A DNA stretch of 64,000 nt, taken from positions 365,001 to 429,000 of the forward strand of contig JAPPUL010000079.1 in the NCBI GenBank assembly GCA_026874595.1. Direction: 5' to 3'. Of this stretch, positions 57,694-64,000 are shown in pieces; positions within the stretch are counted from its first letter, which is position 1, and every line of letters starts with the position of its first letter. This DNA is from Sipunculus nudus. Taxonomy: Eukaryota > Annelida > Sipuncula > Golfingiida > Sipunculidae. The notes below the pieces were generated by a model. That model searched no databases and had not been told where the DNA came from. It was given only the letters and a program-made list of their open reading frames with translations. Both the position numbers and the translations under genes were made by a program.

Positions 57694-60636
57694 TTAATTA
57701 TTCATGATATTATACGCTCTTATTGTTAAATATTTATATACAGCCTTTTTAATATCTTGATCATTAAGAAACTTACTTATTAACTCTTCATTTTGTCCCA
57801 TTCGATTAACAAGTAAACCGCCTATCTCTTTAGCAAAAACTAAACTAAACCCATCAAAAGGATTAACCTTTGCTGACTCCTTAAGTTTATTATCCATTAA
57901 TGCATCCTCTACAACAGAATTAAGAAAAAACTCATCACCACTACTAAACTCAGCTTTATACCTCTCGTTGAAAAGCTTAATAACCATCGATAGTGCTTCT
58001 TGCTCAGGCTCATCCTTAAGAGCCCCCATATCAACAGGACCATCTACATAACCATTATCCCCCTTGCTAATGCCTATTGACCCTTCAGAAATCTTCTGTA
58101 ATCTGTAATACTCTAAAGCAACATCACCCTCAATATCAAGAATACTACTTCCCCGCCTAGGCAACTTAGCCTCTAAGTACCTTAAATAAGTATAGAGCTT
58201 TTCAAGGTCTGAGTCTTGAAACGGTATGATCTGTGCAAGAAAAGAATAAAGACTCCTAAACTTAATAAGTGTAGACTTAAACCCCTCCTTGTCATCTAAC
58301 TCACAAAACCGTGCCTTTCCCTTATCCAAAATACTAACCATTCGACCATGATCTCTATATTGATCCGCTTTCTTAGAAGAAATAAAAAACCTCCAAAACT
58401 CATTAACCTCCTCTACAAAATAAACCCTATACCCAGCTAACTTACCTTGAAACTCGTATAACTTCTTATAGTCTACCCTCTCACCAATAATCGTCCTCTC
58501 ATAATAAGGCTTAAACGCCTCTTGGATGTCCTGTGGCTCATTTACAAAGTCTAATACAAAAGTATCCTCCTTTCCCTCACAAGTACGGTTTAACCTTGAC
58601 AAGGTCTGTATAGCATAAATACCACTTAACTTCTTATCCACATACATACTATGGAGAAATGGCTGATCAAAACCAGTCTGGTACTTCTCAGCAACAATTA
58701 AAATACAATAATAAGAACTACTAAACCTCTCCGCTAACTCCGTCTCCTTAATCCCTTGATTCATCCCCGGCTCCGTATACTCAATGCCATCATCATTAAC
58801 AGTACCAGAAAACGCAACAAGTGTCCGTATATCTTTATAACCCTTATCGTTAAGATACTTATCAATAGCACGCTTATACCTAACCGCATGAAGACGACCA
58901 CTAGTAACAACCATTGCCTTTGCCATACCACCTATCTTATGGCGTGTGTAAGCCATAAAATGCTCAACTATAACCTCAACCTTCTGAGCAATATTATAAG
59001 GATGAAAACTAATAAACCTCGCAAGAGCTAAAGCCGCCTTCTTCTTATCAACCTCTGGATCATCTTCTATACTCTTAATTAGCCTATAGTAAGCCTTGTA
59101 AGTCGTGTAGTGATTAAGTACATCAAGTATAAACCCCTCCTCAATCGCCTGCCGCATACTATAAAGATGAAAAGACTCAGGCTTGCCATCTATACCCTCA
59201 CGACCAAATATCTCTAAAGTCTTATACTTCGGAGTAGCCGTAAATGCAAAAAAAGATATGTTATCTTGATGTCCACGCTTGCTCATAGCCCTTATAATCT
59301 CATCCTCTGTATCAGTATAACTATCACCATCTTGTGAAGCCAATACACCCTTCATCTCAGATGCCGACTGCCCCCCCATAGACGAATGTGCCTCATCTAT
59401 AATTACAGCATAAGTCCTGTCCTTTAAATTGGCAACCCTATCAACTACAAAAGGAAACTTCTGAAGTGTCGTTATTATAATGGGTACCCCTGTAGAAATC
59501 GCCTCAGCAAGCTGTTTAGAGTCCTTATCAATCTTCTTAACAACTCCTGCCTTATGCTCAAATTGAGAAATAGTGTTTTGTAACTGCTGATCCAATACCC
59601 GCCTGTCTGTAAATACAACTACAGACGAAAATACCTTCTTATCATAATCATTATGTAAAGAGGAAAGCCTATGAGCTACCCATGCAATAGAATTAGACTT
59701 ACCCGACCCTGCCGAATGTTGTATTAAATAATTATGACCCGAACCCTCCCCTTTAGAAGCAATTAATAACTTACGAACTACATCAAGTTGATGGTATCTA
59801 GGAAAAATCATAGACTCATTCTTAACTTTCTTAGCAGCTTTCTTAGCCCCAACCTTTACGCCGTCAGACTGTAAATGAAGAAACTTAGAAACTATATCTA
59901 ATAAAGAATCCCTAGTTAAAACCTCCACCCACAAATAAGAAGTCTTATACCCACCCGGATTAATAGGATTACCCTTACCATTATCAAAACCCTTGTTAAA
60001 TGGTAAAAAATAAGTGTCCTTCTTAGCTAACCTTGTTGTCATGTAAACCTCATCAGTGTCAACAGCAAAATTAACCAGTGAACGCCTATTAAATTGAAAA
60101 AGCTTATCAGAAGGATCACGGTCTGTCTTATATTGATTAATAGCATGCTCGTAAGTCTGACCAGTCATAGGATTCTTAAGCTCCATGGTAACAACAGGAA
60201 TACCGTTTATAGTTAAAACAATATCAATAACCTTATTACTAGATGAGCGAGCCTGCCTTATAATAGCTAACTTATTCAAGTCATATAACCTTTTAGTGTC
60301 AGGATTCATACCAGATACAGGTTCAAAAAATACAGCCATTATAGTCTGCCCGTAACACTTAAATCCATTCCGAAGAACAGACAAACAACCCTCATAAGCA
60401 CTATCCAATGCACGAACTAAATCATTAATAATAACATCTTTTGCCTTCTCTTTATGTATACTTTTAATATACATAAAGACCTCACCTTGAGACTCCATAA
60501 CAAACTTACAAAATATATCAGTATCAAGACATAAATCAGAATCAAAATCCTTATAGCTACGCTTTATATACTTATCATGTTTAGTAAGGTAATCCTCAAT
60601 TACACTCTCAAATGCCTCCTCAGTATAATTAGCCAT
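57694..60636 (-). CDS. hsdR: HsdR, type I restriction enzyme R subunit
   Basis: This 980-residue protein has an N-terminal PD-(D/E)XK nuclease: NKVIDIVLTINGIPVVTMELKNP with Asp138, Glu152 and Lys154. The translocase has Walker A HSAGSGKSNSIAW (about residue 310), DEAH in VIIDEAHSS, and AFTATP, then QTGFDQPFLHSMYVDKKLSG and the motif VI region LSRLNRT. The C-terminal helical domain binds the methylase. R cuts unmethylated DNA after translocation. It is third in hsdM-hsdS-hsdR, 197 bp after hsdS, and ends 17 bp from the CRISPR array, transcribed toward it. Confidence 0.97.
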   Translation of the reverse strand: MANYTEEAFESVIEDYLTKHDKYIKRSYKDFDSDLCLDTDIFCKFVMESQGEVFMYIKSIHKEKAKDVIINDLVRALDSAYEGCLSVLRNGFKCYGQTIMAVFFEPVSGMNPDTKRLYDLNKLAIIRQARSSSNKVIDIVLTINGIPVVTMELKNPMTGQTYEHAINQYKTDRDPSDKLFQFNRRSLVNFAVDTDEVYMTTRLAKKDTYFLPFNKGFDNGKGNPINPGGYKTSYLWVEVLTRDSLLDIVSKFLHLQSDGVKVGAKKAAKKVKNESMIFPRYHQLDVVRKLLIASKGEGSGHNYLIQHSAGSGKSNSIAWVAHRLSSLHNDYDKKVFSSVVVFTDRRVLDQQLQNTISQFEHKAGVVKKIDKDSKQLAEAISTGVPIIITTLQKFPFVVDRVANLKDRTYAVIIDEAHSSMGGQSASEMKGVLASQDGDSYTDTEDEIIRAMSKRGHQDNISFFAFTATPKYKTLEIFGREGIDGKPESFHLYSMRQAIEEGFILDVLNHYTTYKAYYRLIKSIEDDPEVDKKKAALALARFISFHPYNIAQKVEVIVEHFMAYTRHKIGGMAKAMVVTSGRLHAVRYKRAIDKYLNDKGYKDIRTLVAFSGTVNDDGIEYTEPGMNQGIKETELAERFSSSYYCILIVAEKYQTGFDQPFLHSMYVDKKLSGIYAIQTLSRLNRTCEGKEDTFVLDFVNEPQDIQEAFKPYYERTIIGERVDYKKLYEFQGKLAGYRVYFVEEVNEFWRFFISSKKADQYRDHGRMVSILDKGKARFCELDDKEGFKSTLIKFRSLYSFLAQIIPFQDSDLEKLYTYLRYLEAKLPRRGSSILDIEGDVALEYYRLQKISEGSIGISKGDNGYVDGPVDMGALKDEPEQEALSMVIKLFNERYKAEFSSGDEFFLNSVVEDALMDNKLKESAKVNPFDGFSLVFAKEIGGLLVNRMGQNEELISKFLNDQDIKKAVYKYLTIRAYNIMNN

Positions 60637-60833
60637 AATCTGCCCCCTAAAACAAAAATATAAAACCCTGTATTTATCATATTACTAAAACCACATACCT
60701 AAAATCCAACATAACACTAAGCATGGCTCTGTCTGGATCTCTAAATCATATTCTGCCAAGTTCATCCAATATGTATAACGCTTATGGACATCCATAAAAT
60801 AGTCTTAATTGATATTATACTAACTCATAATTA

Positions 60834-62105
60834 TTAATATCTATCATTATTAATATCTATTCTACCCAAAACAGCATTGGTTATTAAAGATGAGCGGTAC
60901 TCCTTTAATAAGTCTATTGACCTTTTAATCTTTTGCTCGAGTAAATCAATACTGCTAGTCTCTTTATCTAAGAAAGCGGCTATTTGTCGTTGTTCGTTTA
61001 GTGGGGGAATAGTAATATGAAAGTTTTGAAAAATAGGTCTTCTTAAGGAATCAACGGTTGTCTTTGCATTACCATCTAATGCTACTTTATAAAAGTTTTC
61101 TCTTAAGTAAAAGAATAAGTATTTACCTTGAATACTTCTAAAGTTATTCAACAAATAAACTCGTTGATGAAAATCAAATCTCCCTATTATATAATGAAAT
61201 ACCTTTCCAACATCTCCATCGCCTGCAATCAAAATACCTTCACAATCTCTTGTGTAAGTATTTATCCTCTTTACGGTTTGTGACCTAACAAAAAAAGGAT
61301 ATTCTCCATCTACAACTGCATTTACTGTATCTTTATCACCTGTACTAATCTCACAAAGATACTTCATTCGACGTGTTACCCAGTGTTCAGGGATGTCGCC
61401 TATCCAGTCAATACCTGACGGCTTTAACTTAACTTTATCATCTAAGCCCTTAGTTACCGCCCTAGTTATTAACGCCTGCCGCTTCTCCTTTAAAAGCTCT
61501 ATCTGTTGCTCCTTTTTACTTATTAACTGGTCAACTAAAGCGGTATGTTTGTCTAAGAAATCTGCTATTTGACGTTGTTCGTCTATAGAGGGCAGGGGAA
61601 TCTTAATATCTCCTACTATATCAGTATTAAGATTTAATTGTGTCCCTAACTTTCCAAGACCTCCAAAAGGCTTAACTGATAAAAATATGTAGTATAGATA
61701 CTCGCTACTATGTTTTAGATAAGGGAAATATACAAAACCATCATGGATACAACATCTTATCTTTGTAATAATGGGCTTACCAACAGAACCTGCAATACTA
61801 AGAAACAACTTACCCGGCTCAAGTTTAACACTTAAACTTGAGCCTAAGTCTGATAACTTTTGTGTTGTAAACTCAAGGTACTTTAAACTTGCAGAAACAT
61901 CAGTAATTCTTACCCAAGAATATTTACCATTATCATCAAAGTATCTAGTATCATCTATAGGTCGAGGAGATGCTCCTCTTTTTACAAGAGTCAAATACCT
62001 AATTTTAACAACCCTCCACTCCTCAGGGATGTCGCCTATCCAGTCAACTAAAGACGGCTTTAACTTAACTCTATCATACAAACCCTTAGCCTTTTTACCA
62101 AGCAT
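60834..62105 (-). CDS. hsdS: HsdS, type I specificity subunit
   Basis: This gene encodes 423 residues with two target-recognition halves, each opening with a near-identical element (LKPSLVDWIGDIPEEW and LKPSGIDWIGDIPEHW) and each followed by a conserved helical spacer (IDEQRQIADFLDKHTALVDQLI; LNEQRQIAAFLDKETSSIDLLE). The two variable domains decide the bipartite DNA target. GGGGAGG precedes the ATG, 2 bp after the hsdM stop, so they are translationally coupled. The long near-identical stretches at 61400 and 62040 could support domain shuffling. Confidence 0.96.
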   Translation of the reverse strand: MLGKKAKGLYDRVKLKPSLVDWIGDIPEEWRVVKIRYLTLVKRGASPRPIDDTRYFDDNGKYSWVRITDVSASLKYLEFTTQKLSDLGSSLSVKLEPGKLFLSIAGSVGKPIITKIRCCIHDGFVYFPYLKHSSEYLYYIFLSVKPFGGLGKLGTQLNLNTDIVGDIKIPLPSIDEQRQIADFLDKHTALVDQLISKKEQQIELLKEKRQALITRAVTKGLDDKVKLKPSGIDWIGDIPEHWVTRRMKYLCEISTGDKDTVNAVVDGEYPFFVRSQTVKRINTYTRDCEGILIAGDGDVGKVFHYIIGRFDFHQRVYLLNNFRSIQGKYLFFYLRENFYKVALDGNAKTTVDSLRRPIFQNFHITIPPLNEQRQIAAFLDKETSSIDLLEQKIKRSIDLLKEYRSSLITNAVLGRIDINNDRY

Positions 62106-62107
62106 AG

Positions 62108-64000
62108 CTAAACCTCCCCTTTTAATAAATCGAATATCTCTCCCTCTATTGCAGATAAATCTGCCTCTATATCCTCAATAGACCTAGGAGGCTCGTATAC
62201 ATAAAAATAACGATTGAAACTTATCTCATAACCAACCTTAGTCTTACTACTATCAACCCAAGCGTCAGGCACATAAGGTAAAACCTCACGCTCCATATAA
62301 CTATCTATATCCTCATTAAGTGGTACGTTCTCATAATCCCTTAGCTCAGAATCAGCCATAGGGTTACCCTTGTTATCCGTTACAATATCCGCAGTCTCGT
62401 CCCTCTCTGATAACGCAGATATAATAGCCTTCTTCAATGACGACGATATAACTAGTCCCTTACATACCTTGTCAAGCTCATTAATAAAACTATTCCGATT
62501 AGTAAACTTACCCTCAACCCCAGATAATGCAGTTAATATACTCGCCTGATCCCTCTTACCCCTTAAAACCTCCTCATCGATACGATCCTTGTCCTTTCGC
62601 TTCTTACTCTCCGCTAAACTAATAAACTGACTTAACTCCTTAACCCGACTAAGACGCTCCTCAGTAACCTCAAAGTTTAACTTTAATGGCCTATCCACTG
62701 TAATACGCTTATAACCAAAGTCAGCATTATTAAATATCTTACAATGTTCTCCCTCAGTAAATAAAGCATAAATATTAACAATAGCCTCCCTATGATCATC
62801 AGTTATCTCGTTCCTTTTGTTACCAAGACTCTTTCTCATCTTTGCAAAATAAGAAGAGCTATCAATCAACTGAACCTTACCTCGCCTCTTCTTAGACTTC
62901 CTATTTGTTACTATCCAAACATAAGTAGATATACCTGTATTATAAAAAAGCTGATCAGGTAAAGCTATTATTGCCTCAAGCCAATCGTTCTCTATTATCC
63001 ATCGCCTAATATCAGACTCGCCTGACCCCGCAGCACCAGTAAATAACGGACTGCCGTTAAATACAATTCCTATACGACTACCACCATCCTCAAAAGACTT
63101 CATCTTTGATATCATGTGCTGTAAAAATAAAAAAGAACCATCGTTTATCCTAGGTAAACCAGCCCCAAACCTACCACCATATCCCTTCTCTTTGTACTCC
63201 TTCTTTATATGACCTGCCTCAGAGCTCCACCCAACCCCAAAAGGTGGATTGGCTAACATATAGTCAAACTTATAACCCTCAAACCCATCCTTAGTCAAAC
63301 TGTTGCCAAATTTAATATGTCTAATATCTTGACCCTTAATCATCATGTCTGAACCAGATATAGCGTAAGATTGATCATTATAATCCTGACCAAATACCTC
63401 AAGAATAACATCAGGATTACGATCCTTTACATACTCATCGGCAATAGATAACATCCCGCCAGTACCCATAGCAGGATCGTATATAGTCCTTACCTTGCCC
63501 TTTATACTAAGAATATCATCGTCAGGCTCAAAAAGAATGTCCACCATCAACCGTATTACCTCTCTTGGAGTAAAATGATCCCCAGCCTCTTCGTTACTAG
63601 CCTCATTGAACCGCCTTATAAGATCTTCAAATATATATCCCATCTCAATATTAGATACACTATCCGGATGTAAATCTATATTAGCAAACTCACGAACAAC
63701 CTTATAAAGACGATCTGTCTCCTTTAGCTTTATAATATGAGGCTCAAAACCAAATGACTCTATAATACTATGTGCCTCCTTGCTAAACCCTTGAATGTAA
63801 TTAATAAGATTGTTGGCAATATTATCAGGATCAGCTTTTAATTTATCAAAATCATACCTAGATGTATTATAAAAAGGAAGGTCAGTTATTTCTTTAAGGC
63901 TTAAATCAATAATCCCCCTCTACTTTGTCCTTGCTCTCCTCATATCTACTTAGTACAGCAGCTTTAGTATTACTTAATACACAATCCAGCCTCCTAAGAA
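62108..64000 (-). pseudogene. hsdM: HsdM, type I methylase, cut by window edge and frameshifted near the 5' end
   Basis: The main frame (open from 63643; MGYIFEDLIRRFNEASNEEAGDHFTPREV) has SAM motif DPAMGTGGML and catalytic NPPFG (LANPPFGVGW) and ends at 62108. The same frame extends upstream through DLSLKEITDLPFYNTSRYDF and ETDRLYKVVREFANIDLHPDSVSNIE to about 63905. The preceding LRRLDCVLSNTKAAVLSRYE, then ESKDKVEGDY, lies in another frame and ends at TGA. Removing one G from the run of five (63914-63918) would join them. Either an assembly error, a phase-variable switch or a real mutation; translation from the internal ATG would lack the N-terminal helical domain. It methylates the site set by HsdS. 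Confidence 0.85.

Overview
The window is very AT-rich DNA (roughly 30% GC by eye) from a diderm bacterium. The evidence for an outer membrane and periplasm is several lipobox lipoproteins, a predicted outer-membrane barrel protein and a Tat-exported periplasmic nitrate reductase. The standard genetic code is used: TGA ends real genes such as cas6 and the type I cas4. The lineage cannot be fixed from this window. Several genes are frameshifted or carry in-frame stops (gatC copy, a membrane protein, a beta-helix protein, a CAP lipoprotein, hsdM and a large helicase gene). This points to genome erosion, or in the homopolymer cases possibly to assembly error.

Layout. 1-1395 (minus): 3'-truncated trigger factor gene, preceded by tRNA-Gly(GCC) and tRNA-Leu(TAG). 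1.5-9.3 kb (plus): a small Cys-rich lipoprotein, a DinB-fold protein, a lone PD-(D/E)XK nuclease-like protein and a giant NAD-dependent glutamate dehydrogenase. 9.7-14.9 kb (plus): a DUF2141 protein, a TetR regulator, a RetSat/phytoene-desaturase-like flavoprotein, a barrel protein, a second Cys-rich lipoprotein and an AlbA_2/Schlafen protein. 15.7-20.7 kb (minus): napF-napA-napB-napD, without a visible quinol dehydrogenase. 20.7-28.3 kb: a graveyard of decayed genes, including one large mosaic gene (HhH + sigma-4-like HTH + integrase-type repeats + helicase + methyltransferase) broken into pieces. 28.3-29.0 kb: a CAP-domain lipoprotein with a late frameshift.

29.0-57.7 kb is a double CRISPR island. 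A type I-B (Cst1/Cst2 or Tneap-like) operon on the minus strand, cas6-cas8b1-cas7-cas5-cas3-cas4-cas1-cas2 (46.4 to 38.0 kb), feeds into an array of about 138 repeats (29005-37950). A type II-C locus follows: a tracrRNA candidate divergent from cas9, then cas9-cas1-cas2 on the plus strand and an array of about 70 repeats (53091-57677). Each system has its own Cas1-Cas2, and the two repeats are unrelated. The spacers show repeated contact with families of diverged but homologous targets: near-identical spacers whose mismatches fall mainly on one codon position, spacers from opposite strands of one target, and offset overlapping spacers. Whole blocks of spacers have also been duplicated.

57.7-64.0 kb (minus) is a type I restriction-modification operon hsdM-hsdS-hsdR. 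hsdM runs off the window and has an apparent frameshift at a G5 tract near its 5' end. The right half of the window is therefore a defence island of three nuclease systems. The best candidates for something new are a CRISPR-repeat relic at 15010-15041 inside the upstream intergenic region, the tracrRNA followed by a 190-nt polypurine/polypyrimidine tract, and the decayed helicase mosaic.
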